From: Chlamydiia bacterium
GTDB lineage: Bacteria > Chlamydiota > Chlamydiia > Chlamydiales > FEN-1388
Reading direction: 5' to 3'
Assembly (NCBI GenBank): GCA_028293095.1
Contig: JAQGPK010000082.1
Span: 1-10,014, forward strand
Length of the DNA stretch: 10,014 bases
Shown here: positions 1 to 6,900 of the stretch, in pieces
Layout: the number at the start of each line of letters is the position of its first letter
Position numbering within the stretch: position 1 is the stretch's first letter
Program-made: the position numbers and the translations under genes
Notes under the pieces: generated by a model
Told to the model about the DNA's origin: nothing
The model's database searches: none
What the model saw: only the letters and a program-made list of their open reading frames with translations

Positions 1-2
1 AA

Positions 3-1181
3 AAGATCCAGGGCTTACTCCTTAAAGAAAAACTCACCGAAGCAGAGCATCTCCAGATACTACTTTTCTTAGAAAACCCATTAGGCGTAGCTCTTGAAGA
101 AAGCTCTCTGAAAAAATTTGTTCTTAAGCTTACAGAGTTTGAAAAAATTTTAGAGGCTATTGAGATAATAGCTCTTAAAAAACGGCTTCTATCTGCCATC
201 AAGACCTATCGCAATGACTGGGTGCAAATTTTCTTACAACTTCTCTTTACTCTCGAATCAAATCAGCTACGCGATATTGTGATGAAAGAACTCTCTAGTC
301 CAGAGCATAGTAAAGAGCTAAAAGCGCGCATTAAAGAGCTATTGGATCACCCCAAAAATTCACCAGAGGCTTTTGTATGGTACTTTCAGAAAGTTCTTAA
401 CAACGATGCCCCATACTTTACAGATATCGACTCAACATACCTCTTTGTTGAAGCGCTCCTCATTCTCTTTAATCATCTCGACAACAAACCGAACTACCGA
501 GATCTTTCAAAGAAAGTTTACAATACCTTCACTGGTAATCGTTTTCAAGTTGTAAGAGATTTTCTCAAAGGAAGCTCAAAAGACTTTGCTGAAGAATTTT
601 TACTCCTCACGTCTAAGTGTCACGGCTTTTCTGATCACGATAAAAAGATTTTGCGCTCACTCGTTGAAGTTGTGCATGCAAGTCTTGCCAAAGAGAAAAA
701 ACCAGATGATGCTGATCTTATCACTATTTGGACAACAAAAGAGGGCTATAACTTCGTTCAAGAGCGCATCAAACAGATTGGGACATCTGAGATGGTAGAT
801 GTCGCAAAAGAGATTGAAGTTGCACGAGGTCATGGTGACTTAAGAGAAAATGCTGAATATAAATCAGCACTTGAAAGAAGAAATCGCCTCCAAAGCGAAA
901 TGAAGACACTTTCTGATCAATTCAACAATGCTCGTATCATCACAAAAGATGATATTTCAACACAGTGTGTTGGTGTTGGAACAAAAGTTCAATTGCTTGA
1001 TTCAAAAGGCAAAAAAATCACCTACTCTATTTTAGGGCCATGGGATGCAAATCCCGATCTTTTCATCCTTTCTTTCCAATCCAAACTTGCACAAGCAATG
1101 GAAGGGAAAGAGGTAGGAGAAAAGTTTAACTTTAAAGATGAAGAGTTTAAAGTTCTCCAGATTGTAAGTTATGAGGACTAA
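3..1181 (+). CDS. greA: GreA transcript-cleavage factor with long N-terminal extension (5' end outside window)
   Basis: This is the 3' part of a larger gene. The frame is open from base 3, so 392 codons are visible and the true start lies upstream. The last ~150 residues are a GreA domain: a coiled-coil hairpin with the catalytic-tip motif GDLRENAEY (visible residues ~278-286, containing the acidic Asp and Glu), then the FKBP-like C-terminal domain. GreA stimulates RNA polymerase to cleave backtracked transcripts and so rescues stalled complexes in the cytoplasm. Ordinary GreA is about 158 aa. Here at least 240 residues of Leu/Lys/Glu-rich, apparently all-helical sequence precede it. A long extension of this kind is what I recall for chlamydial GreA (around 700 aa); its function is unknown to me. 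The stop overlaps the next ATG by one base (TAATG), suggesting translational coupling. The GreA domain is clear; the role of the extension is unresolved. Confidence 0.9.
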   Translation, partial: KIQGLLLKEKLTEAEHLQILLFLENPLGVALEESSLKKFVLKLTEFEKILEAIEIIALKKRLLSAIKTYRNDWVQIFLQLLFTLESNQLRDIVMKELSSPEHSKELKARIKELLDHPKNSPEAFVWYFQKVLNNDAPYFTDIDSTYLFVEALLILFNHLDNKPNYRDLSKKVYNTFTGNRFQVVRDFLKGSSKDFAEEFLLLTSKCHGFSDHDKKILRSLVEVVHASLAKEKKPDDADLITIWTTKEGYNFVQERIKQIGTSEMVDVAKEIEVARGHGDLRENAEYKSALERRNRLQSEMKTLSDQFNNARIITKDDISTQCVGVGTKVQLLDSKGKKITYSILGPWDANPDLFILSFQSKLAQAMEGKEVGEKFNFKDEEFKVLQIVSYED

Positions 1182-1777
1182 TGGAGCTCGTTATTGCATC
1201 GCTCAATACGCATAAAGTACAAGAGTTACGAGAAGCTTTTAAAACGCTTGCCCCGCATATTCAGATCCTTTCTCTCTTTGACTTTCCAAGTTATAAGCGT
1301 ACCATTCCAGAGCATGTAACCTTTGTTGAGAATGCGCAAGCTAAAGCGCTACATGCCGCCAGTGAAATAAAAAAAATCTGTATAGCAGATGACTCTGGAA
1401 TTATTGTTCCGGCCCTACAAAATAAGGGTGGAGAGTTAAGACGCTACCAAAATGATGCTACTTCACCGGTTGTCCAGACAAAAAAGCTCTTAGAAGAAAT
1501 GCGCGCGCTAAAGGATTTTGAAAGGCACGCATACTTAGAGTGTTGTCTTGCAGTTGCGACCCCTGAGGGTGTTGTAAAATCAGTTACTCAACGCTCTGAA
1601 GGATATCTTACAGAAGAAGAGCGAGGGAAAATCACTTTTGAATTTGATACTCTCTTCATCAAGCATGATTATAGTAAAACTTTAGGAGAGCTCACACCCT
1701 CTGTGAAAAGTCGCATTTCTCATCGCAGAAAAGCCTTAGAAAAACTTCTCCTCTCGATTGAACAAGTCCTGCGTTAA
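1181..1777 (+). CDS. rdgB: RdgB/HAM1-family dITP/XTP pyrophosphatase
   Basis: A 198-aa protein of normal family length (~195-210). RdgB hydrolyses dITP, XTP and similar deaminated purine nucleotides to monophosphates, keeping them out of DNA and RNA. Family motifs appear in order: SLNTHKVQEL (7-16), TFVENAQAKA (47-56, with the conserved Glu/Asn/Lys), ADDSG (69-73, metal- and substrate-binding acids), HAYLECCLAV (116-125) and SHRRKAL near the C-terminus (180-186). The usually near-invariant FGYDPxF motif reads FEFDTLF (153-159). The Phe and Asp are kept, but Gly, Tyr and Pro are replaced. The segment that is usually SxRYAG is also altered (ELRRYQ, 85-90). These changes suggest a divergent or altered-specificity enzyme, though overall the sequence looks chlamydial. 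ATG 1181 overlaps the greA stop, and the gene's own stop overlaps the next start, so it is the middle member of a coupled trio. Confidence 0.85.
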   Translation: MELVIASLNTHKVQELREAFKTLAPHIQILSLFDFPSYKRTIPEHVTFVENAQAKALHAASEIKKICIADDSGIIVPALQNKGGELRRYQNDATSPVVQTKKLLEEMRALKDFERHAYLECCLAVATPEGVVKSVTQRSEGYLTEEERGKITFEFDTLFIKHDYSKTLGELTPSVKSRISHRRKALEKLLLSIEQVLR

Positions 1778-2355
1778 TGCATTATTACATTGACGGCTAC
1801 AATCTTCTTTTTCGCTCTGCCTGGAACCGCTCATCAGATAATCTTGAAGCCATGAGACAGTCTCTTATCGAAGAGCTCGATAAAGACATCTCTCTTTTAC
1901 ACCTTGTCGTAACTATTGTATTTGATGCTCCTCTACAAACTGAAGAGCTCCGAAGAGGTCATTTCCGATCATTAGAAATTATTTTTACATCCAAAGGGCA
2001 AACAGCGGACGACTTTCTGATTCATTCCTTTGAAGGAATGAGTACTCATGCCACTATCTGTCTTGTAAGCTCTGATAAACGTCTGCAAGCAAGAGCACGA
2101 AATTTAGGTGTTATAGGCCAATCCATTGAAGAATTTACGACTTGGCTAAGAAAGCGAGTCCGAAAAAAGCAGAGTGGCCTAAAAAATGAAAAGCAGGCTC
2201 TTCTTAAGCCTCAAAAAGAGGTCAAAAAACTACATAAAGTAGTTACTGAACCCGTAGTAAACACCGTTATAGATCCAAATGCTCCCCTTCCTCCACTGTC
2301 TGATCTTTTACGCTGGGAAAAGATCTTTACAGAGCGTTTTAAAAATCTTACCTGA
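1777..2355 (+). CDS. YacP/Rae1-like NYN (PIN-fold) ribonuclease
   Basis: A 192-aa protein. The N-terminal ~125 residues fit the NYN/YacP family, PIN-like nucleases that use acidic residues to bind Mg2+ and cut RNA. The motif IDGYNLL (5-11) supplies the first conserved Asp and the NYN Asn. IVFDA (47-51), TADDFL (76-81) and LVSSDKRLQ (96-104) give the other conserved acids, here Asp50, Asp78/79 and Asp100. The characterised relative, Bacillus Rae1/YacP, is a ribosome-associated mRNA endonuclease; whether this protein acts on ribosomes is inference. A basic Lys-rich linker (~125-155) leads to a Pro-containing tail (DPNAPLPPLSDLLRWEKIF, 166-184) that could dock onto a partner. The ATG overlaps the rdgB stop by one base, so the gene closes the greA-rdgB operon. 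It ends 18 bp before the convergent gene's stop. The family is confident; the substrate is unknown. Confidence 0.78.
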   Translation: MHYYIDGYNLLFRSAWNRSSDNLEAMRQSLIEELDKDISLLHLVVTIVFDAPLQTEELRRGHFRSLEIIFTSKGQTADDFLIHSFEGMSTHATICLVSSDKRLQARARNLGVIGQSIEEFTTWLRKRVRKKQSGLKNEKQALLKPQKEVKKLHKVVTEPVVNTVIDPNAPLPPLSDLLRWEKIFTERFKNLT

Positions 2356-2373
2356 AAAGATAATTCTAAAATA

Positions 2374-3339
2374 TTATCGATGAATGTCAATATTTATAGC
2401 CTGGTTACCCATACGTGAAGGATCGCTCAGATAGGTAAGTAACCTTCTTCCATTTCGAATCGTTGGCTTATAATGGCCACTTGTCATATCAGCTTCATAA
2501 ATGATGCCATCTTTAATATAGAGTCTTCCTGCGCTCTGCACAGGCGCGCCAGAAACAAAAGAGGAATGGTGAAAGCTTCCGACAACTTTTTTACCCACAT
2601 AAAGATTGGCTCCTGTAGCGTCAATCACATACATATACCTGCCATCTGGAATAATGCTGCCACTTTGCATAGCTTTCCCATTTTGAAAAGTAACGATATA
2701 TGTTGAGGCGGCACTCGGTGTGAGATAGAGTACAGTATTCGACTGTAGCTTTCGCTTTTCTTCAGGTGATGTGTGCTTTGCAATATACTTCTGAAAATCG
2801 ATCTTAGAACTGCTTGCTTTCCATTTTCTGTAGAGCCTATCTGCTATAGCACGATAGACATGTACTCTTGTCCTATCTCTACGATTGGAACGTATACTAA
2901 TGGCACTTTTAGGAATGCTTACAATTTCAACGCTGTACTCCAAGTTCATCATAATCGGCAACGAATGGTTCGATCGAACAGCAGCCTGCATCTTCTTTAC
3001 AATTGCTGTGAATTTACGGTGAATAGGCGATTTTAATTTTTGCATATCCAAAAGCCGCACTATCTTATCAGCATAGGTAAAAAGCTGCATGTCCTCTTGC
3101 CAGTTGGTATGCTCTATAATTGCGATAAGAAGCGTAAGAAGCTGTTGTCCTTGACCACTTTTTCCTGGAATAAATAGATCTGGACCCTTTGATAGATCCT
3201 TTTTCAGAAGCCCACTCAACACTAAGTATCTTTTTTGTTTTACAGCCGAGGTGATTTCTTGACTTATAGGAGAGGCAAAGACTGTCTGAACTGATAGAAA
3301 TATCCCTATAGAGAATACAATGTGCGATAGCCGTTTCAT
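2374..3339 (-). CDS. Secreted protein with HHSSF...SGHYKP C-terminal module
   Basis: A 321-aa protein with an N-terminal signal peptide (basic MKR, hydrophobic 7-20, likely cleavage after VFA at residue 22) and no further membrane segment, so it is probably periplasmic, surface-exposed or released. Residues 25-200 are mostly helical and basic and I do not recognise them. The C-terminal ~120 residues carry a motif set: a strand-rich GRYMYVIDATGANLYVG (233-249), then HHSSFVSGAPVQSAGRL (257-273), a DGIIYEA strand and SGHYKPT (287-293). I recall the same pattern (HSSF.aGg.v.aAGe......G......SGHY.P) at the C-termini of plant IQM calmodulin-binding proteins and of various bacterial secreted proteins. 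Its biochemical function is not known to me. The ATG is preceded by a strong purine-rich ribosome binding site. The gene lies downstream of the glycosyltransferase on the same strand, but 304 bp of AT-rich DNA separates them, so separate transcription is likely. Confidence 0.7.
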   Translation of the reverse strand: MKRLSHIVFSIGIFLSVQTVFASPISQEITSAVKQKRYLVLSGLLKKDLSKGPDLFIPGKSGQGQQLLTLLIAIIEHTNWQEDMQLFTYADKIVRLLDMQKLKSPIHRKFTAIVKKMQAAVRSNHSLPIMMNLEYSVEIVSIPKSAISIRSNRRDRTRVHVYRAIADRLYRKWKASSSKIDFQKYIAKHTSPEEKRKLQSNTVLYLTPSAASTYIVTFQNGKAMQSGSIIPDGRYMYVIDATGANLYVGKKVVGSFHHSSFVSGAPVQSAGRLYIKDGIIYEADMTSGHYKPTIRNGRRLLTYLSDPSRMGNQAINIDIHR

Positions 3340-3643
3340 ACCTCCCCCTATTGTTAAAATTTAAACTTACCCTACTCATAGCAAATATTTTGATTAAAAT
3401 AAAATAAATTTTTTTTCATGCTTTAAAAACAAAAAATAATAACAATTAATAAAAACAGTACTTTTTAAGTATAAATAACGTTTAAATATAACAATTGGAT
3501 TATATTTCTCGTGATTGTAAAGATCTCTGCCTTTTTAGCAATTTTTTAAAATATAAAGGAAGGGTCTTTAGCAAGAGCAGTATACTGTATTCGACTGACT
3601 ACACCATACTGCGCTTTGAGAGAATAGCTAAAAAATGATCATT
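3340..3643. other. AT-rich intergenic region between two minus-strand genes
   Basis: This 304-bp gap holds no credible gene. Bases ~3380-3510 are extremely A/T-rich, with many A- and T-runs, and may be intrinsically bent or act as a promoter UP-type element for the gene starting at 3339. No confident -35/-10 pair was identified; a loose TTGCTA/TAAATT pair with a 15-bp spacer exists on the minus strand. No GC stem plus T-run terminator was seen after the glycosyltransferase stop. A 10-bp palindrome CAGTATACTG lies at 3578-3587. Confidence 0.5.
3341..3350 (-). promoter_or_regulatory. Ribosome binding site of the HHSSF/SGHY protein gene
   Basis: Read on the minus strand, TAGGGGGAGG lies one base before the ATG at 3339. 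The GGGGG part sits at a workable distance and fixes this ATG as the start. Most other starts in the window have no such site. Confidence 0.6.
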
Positions 3644-4810
3644 TCAAGAAGCTTTTAGAGTAATTTTTTCATCACGTTTTGTAGATTTTGTTTTTTCTGC
3701 AGCCACGGTTGTTTTTTCAACTTGGCGAAGGCGATGCTGAAGCGTTATAAAATCTTTTTTAAGGAAATCAAGCTGCTGCTGGAGATCCATAATTTGCTCC
3801 TTCGATGTTGATATCCAGGTATTACCCCAGTAGTGAACCGCAAGCGTTTCAGGATATATACGTGAGAAGGCACGCGCCTTTTTTAAATTAATTTTTTCAA
3901 GAAATTCATAAAATTTCTCGCGAATTCCCCGTATTTCTGATCTTCTTTTAGCAGCATTAGCTGCAGAATAGGGATAGAAATAGGTCGCTGGAAAAAGCAT
4001 ATTCGTTAAATTGTCTTCTTTGATTTTTTCAAGAACTGCAAAAGAGAAAGGGAAGTATGTGTGGTTAATCACTCGCTCAATAGCTGATGAATACGTTGCA
4101 TCTACCATCTCCCAACGAGCCCTGATATATTCTTTCCAGCGCTTCATGATAGGATGGTTAGGCTTGCTTGCCATAATAGAAATACCAACCCAGACATAAT
4201 TATTTGTTGTTGCAATTTTATGAGGTTGTTCAACACCTGCATAGAAGTCATATTTGAGATGGAGCTCATCGAGTGAATGAGAAGGGTCCATGTCAGCATC
4301 TAAGTAAACACCTCCAAAACGCTCTAAAAGCTCGCAACGCAAGATATCTGACTTTTCCGCATAGTTAGGAGATGCTTCAATCAGGTCTCGAAGCTCTAAA
4401 TTTAATTCATCAAGATCATCATCTGTCCACAAATGATACTCCCAATCTGGGTGCATTTTTCTCCATTTTGCTTGAAAAGAAGCAAAATAGGACGGGGGTG
4501 TTTTCGGCCCCAGCCAGATTTGATGGATGATTTTTGGAATTTTTGGCGATTGGCTTAAAAGAACTTTCGAAGGGAGATTCTCTTCATACACTTTCTTGAA
4601 AGTATTATATCGAGAAAGATCATCACTATTGGTCAGTGCAATTTGATACTCTTCTGTACCCTTACCCATGGAATAATCAAAATCGACTTCTTGAATTGCG
4701 CCAAATGGCTTATTTTTTGTTTCTTGATTTGAGCAGCTTGTAAAAAATGTACTGACAGCAAATACTACAATGATAAAAAAGAGAGAAATTGTTGCTCGTA
4801 ATTTTCTCAT
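3644..4810 (-). CDS. Membrane-anchored DXD glycosyltransferase (Gly_transf_sug/Och1-like), probable lipoprotein
   Basis: A 388-aa protein. Residues 1-25 are a signal sequence (MRKLR, then a long hydrophobic stretch) ending FFTSC, a non-canonical lipobox with Cys26, so lipidation and export are likely. Residues ~90-245 match the DXD sugar-transferase family: IPKIIHQIWLG (91-101), WEYHLWTDDD (123-132), then AEKSDILRCELLERFGG (151-167) leading directly into VYLDADMD (168-175). Asp171 and Asp173 of that last motif would bind Mn2+ and the nucleotide sugar. A late HYWGNTW (326-332) completes the family pattern. The same fold is used by Och1 mannosyltransferases and large clostridial glucosylating toxins. 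The C-terminal ~50 residues form a probable coiled coil with a Lys-rich tail. An exported enzyme with a nucleotide-sugar site is odd, because the periplasm normally lacks such donors; action in or toward the host is one inference. The gene is divergent from the ABC exporter. Confidence 0.82.
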   Translation of the reverse strand: MRKLRATISLFFIIVVFAVSTFFTSCSNQETKNKPFGAIQEVDFDYSMGKGTEEYQIALTNSDDLSRYNTFKKVYEENLPSKVLLSQSPKIPKIIHQIWLGPKTPPSYFASFQAKWRKMHPDWEYHLWTDDDLDELNLELRDLIEASPNYAEKSDILRCELLERFGGVYLDADMDPSHSLDELHLKYDFYAGVEQPHKIATTNNYVWVGISIMASKPNHPIMKRWKEYIRARWEMVDATYSSAIERVINHTYFPFSFAVLEKIKEDNLTNMLFPATYFYPYSAANAAKRRSEIRGIREKFYEFLEKINLKKARAFSRIYPETLAVHYWGNTWISTSKEQIMDLQQQLDFLKKDFITLQHRLRQVEKTTVAAEKTKSTKRDEKITLKAS

Positions 4811-4811
4811 A

Positions 4812-4819
4812 CCCTTCCC
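4812..4819 (-). promoter_or_regulatory. Ribosome binding site of the glycosyltransferase gene
   Basis: On the minus strand GGGAAGGG lies one base before the ATG at 4810. It supports this start and resembles the purine-rich site before the other exported-protein gene at 3339. Confidence 0.55.
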
Positions 4820-4838
4820 AAAATTTAAAGTTTAAGCC

Positions 4839-4867
4839 AGAATAGCGAACTCGTCTTCATATTGCAA
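4839..4867 (-). promoter_or_regulatory. Candidate sigma70-type promoter for the glycosyltransferase gene
   Basis: Reading the minus strand, TTGCAA (4867-4862) is followed after exactly 17 bp by TATTCT (4844-4839). Each hexamer matches consensus at 4 of 6 positions. The implied 5' leader is short (~25 nt) and contains the ribosome binding site. The -35 hexamer is self-complementary and is shared with the divergent promoter. Confidence 0.45.
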
Positions 4868-4890
4868 CAAATTAATGAAAAGTTTATGCT
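4862..4890 (+). promoter_or_regulatory. Candidate sigma70-type promoter for the ABC exporter gene
   Basis: On the plus strand TTGCAA (4862-4867) is followed after exactly 17 bp by TATGCT (4885-4890), again 4 of 6 matches each. The leader to ATG 4981 would be ~85 nt and AT-rich. It shares its -35 with the oppositely directed promoter. Confidence 0.4.
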
Positions 4891-4980
4891 TCTTTATTAA
4901 AAAATAAATTTACATTAACTCTGCGCTCAATGAATGAATGGTTGAATTAATGCAAGTTGATATGGCAAAATACTCGAACT

Positions 4981-6897
4981 ATGAAACACCTCTTTACAAT
5001 TGCCCTTGCAAAACGAAAATATGTTCTTCTTCTCATTTTCAGTCTAATCGCATCCCTTCTCTTTACATTTTCGGGACAACTCGAAATGTTCTCGTTGGGT
5101 GTGGTCACAAAAAAGGGCCCTGATTTTTTTGAACTTTTTGCGCCCATTAAAGACCATAAGCTTTCACCCACAAACTCTGTTTCTAAAGACCTTTTTGAAG
5201 AACGTTGGGACCAACTCGATAAAAATCACAGCAACTCTATCACCAAAGAGGACGCCCAGCTTTTTATCAAAGAAAATACAAAGCCAGGAGTCATTAGTCA
5301 AGGTCTTGACTTTGTCAATAGCATCTTCCCTGTTGAGAAAAATATTTACTTTTTAATTATAGCACTTGTCGCGGTTGCCCTCTTTAAGGCAACTACCCTT
5401 TTTTGTTACCGTTTTGGCACCAAACTTTTAGCTATCCGTATTAGTCGCGATCTTCGCCAAGAATATTTTGAACATCTACAAGCTCTCCCGATCAGCTTTT
5501 ATCAAAATCACAATATCGGCTCTCTCTCCTCTCGTGTTGTCAACGATGCTTACATCATTGCAGACTCCATCAACTCTATGTTGATCAACTACCTACAGAC
5601 TCCTTTTGCAGTCATCACAACACTTGTGATTTGTTTTGCAGTTAGCTGGAAACTCTCTATTACTGTTTTTATCGGATTAACTCTCCTGATTTTCCCAATT
5701 ATTTTCTTAGCACAGCGTATTCGAAAGATTGCAAGGCAAATCCAGAAAAAACAAGAATCTTTTGCATCAGTACTGATCGAATTTCTCTCTGGTATTCAAA
5801 CGATTAAAATCTTTGCCATGGAAGAGTTTTCGCTCAAAAAATATACCGAACACAACGATCAAATGGCAATGCTCGAAAAAAAGAGTGCTCGCTATGACAT
5901 TGCCTCTCGTCCGATTCTTCATACCATCGGCATCTTTTGTCTTGTAACAGCACTTCTCTTTGGACTCTACGGCCTCCTCCTTCCGCTCCATGAAGTCCTC
6001 TTCTACTGCGGCCTGCTTTCCTGCGTCTATGAGCCTATCAAGAAATTTGCCGAAGAAAATGGTCGTATTCAACGAGGAATTGCCGCTTCTGAGCGCATGT
6101 CGGAGGTCCTTTCTGTAAAACCTCATATCAACGATCACGATGGAGCAATTGAGCTAGCACGACTAAAAACTGCCATCGAATTTGATAACGTCTATTTTGG
6201 GTATACAAGTATAGAGCCTGTTCTTCAGGGTGTTAGTTTTACAGTCAAACGAGGGGAAAAAGTCGCCATTGTAGGACCTACAGGCGCTGGAAAATCGACA
6301 ATTGCTCTCTTACTTGCACGCCTTTATGATATTCAAAAAGGTGAGATCCGTATTGATGGAAAACCCCTTCCTGCCTATACCCAAAAATCAATACGGGAAA
6401 ATATTGGCTTTGTCCCTCAAAAACCCTTTCTTTTCTTTGATACTGTCCTAGAAAATATTAGTTTTGGCAGAAATTACTCCCGTGAAGAAATTGAGTATGC
6501 AGCCGTTCAAGCACACGCAGATGAGTTCATCCGTAAGCTGGAACATGGCTACGATACGTTACTTGCTGAAGCTGGTAAAGCACTGTCTGGCGGCCAGCAA
6601 CAGCGCCTTGCAATTGCACGCGCCCTTGTTAAGAAAGCTCCTATTCTGATCATGGATGAGGCTACATCATCACTTGATGCAGTCTCTGAAGAGCGCATTA
6701 AACAGGCGCTGAAGAGCTTGAAAGGCCAAATTACTCAAATTATTATTGCACACAGACTCTCAACTATCGAAGATGCCGATCGAATTATCTACCTCGATAA
6801 GGGCGTCAAAATTGCAGAGGGAACGAAGGATGAACTCTTAGTCAACTGCCCACAGTTTAAAAATATGTGGGATCTTCTCTACTGCTCAAGATCCTAA
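4981..6897 (+). CDS. MsbA-like ABC exporter half-transporter with an inserted EF-hand-like segment
   Basis: A 638-aa protein from ATG 4981; an in-frame TTG at 4957 would add 8 residues, and neither start has a clear ribosome binding site. It is a fused membrane-plus-ATPase exporter that would work as a homodimer in the inner membrane. TM1 is ~13-32 and TM2 ~123-143, with further helices to ~350. The ATPase domain has Walker A GPTGAGKST (432-440), Q-loop Gln480, signature LSGGQ (535-539), Walker B ILIMDE (555-560) and H-loop His591, so it should be active. Relatives such as MsbA are ~580 aa. The extra length is a ~90-residue TM1-TM2 loop, predicted non-cytoplasmic, which contains an EF-hand-like loop (80-91). 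The substrate could be lipid, peptide or drug and is not readable from the sequence. Its stop is 3 bp from the stop of the convergent AsmA-like gene. Confidence 0.9.
   Translation: MKHLFTIALAKRKYVLLLIFSLIASLLFTFSGQLEMFSLGVVTKKGPDFFELFAPIKDHKLSPTNSVSKDLFEERWDQLDKNHSNSITKEDAQLFIKENTKPGVISQGLDFVNSIFPVEKNIYFLIIALVAVALFKATTLFCYRFGTKLLAIRISRDLRQEYFEHLQALPISFYQNHNIGSLSSRVVNDAYIIADSINSMLINYLQTPFAVITTLVICFAVSWKLSITVFIGLTLLIFPIIFLAQRIRKIARQIQKKQESFASVLIEFLSGIQTIKIFAMEEFSLKKYTEHNDQMAMLEKKSARYDIASRPILHTIGIFCLVTALLFGLYGLLLPLHEVLFYCGLLSCVYEPIKKFAEENGRIQRGIAASERMSEVLSVKPHINDHDGAIELARLKTAIEFDNVYFGYTSIEPVLQGVSFTVKRGEKVAIVGPTGAGKSTIALLLARLYDIQKGEIRIDGKPLPAYTQKSIRENIGFVPQKPFLFFDTVLENISFGRNYSREEIEYAAVQAHADEFIRKLEHGYDTLLAEAGKALSGGQQQRLAIARALVKKAPILIMDEATSSLDAVSEERIKQALKSLKGQITQIIIAHRLSTIEDADRIIYLDKGVKIAEGTKDELLVNCPQFKNMWDLLYCSRS
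5218..5253 (+). other. EF-hand-like Ca2+-binding loop within the exporter
   Basis: Twelve codons read DKNHSNSITKED. Against the EF-hand loop, ligand positions 1, 3, 5 and 12 are Asp, Asn, Ser and Asp, and position 8 is the usual Ile. Position 6 is Asn rather than Gly, and position 12 is Asp rather than Glu, so affinity may be modest. The flanks (FEERWDQL before, AQLFIKEN after) fit the entering and exiting helices. Confidence 0.6.
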
Positions 6898-6900
6898 GCG

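Noticed and set aside
2359..2378. GATAAT...ATTATC inverted repeat between the convergent stops, as a terminator.
   Set aside because: Six A/T-rich pairs with an 8-base loop, no GC pairs beyond the ends and no T-run; it also overlaps the minus-strand gene's stop. Too weak to call.
2473..3036. Plus-strand open frames inside the secreted-protein gene.
   Set aside because: They lie opposite a well-supported gene with signal peptide and motifs, and encode no recognisable protein.
3578..3587. Palindrome CAGTATACTG in the AT-rich gap.
   Set aside because: A single 10-bp palindrome without a partner copy or clear promoter context; expected by chance at this scale.
4957..4980. TTG 4957 as start of the exporter.
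   Set aside because: No ribosome binding site and a non-ATG codon; ATG 4981 followed by Lys-His gives a normal N-terminus. It cannot be excluded.
4938..5356. Other reading frames overlapping the start of the exporter.
   Set aside because: They overlap the exporter's conserved N-terminal membrane region and have unlikely composition; the exporter frame is certain.
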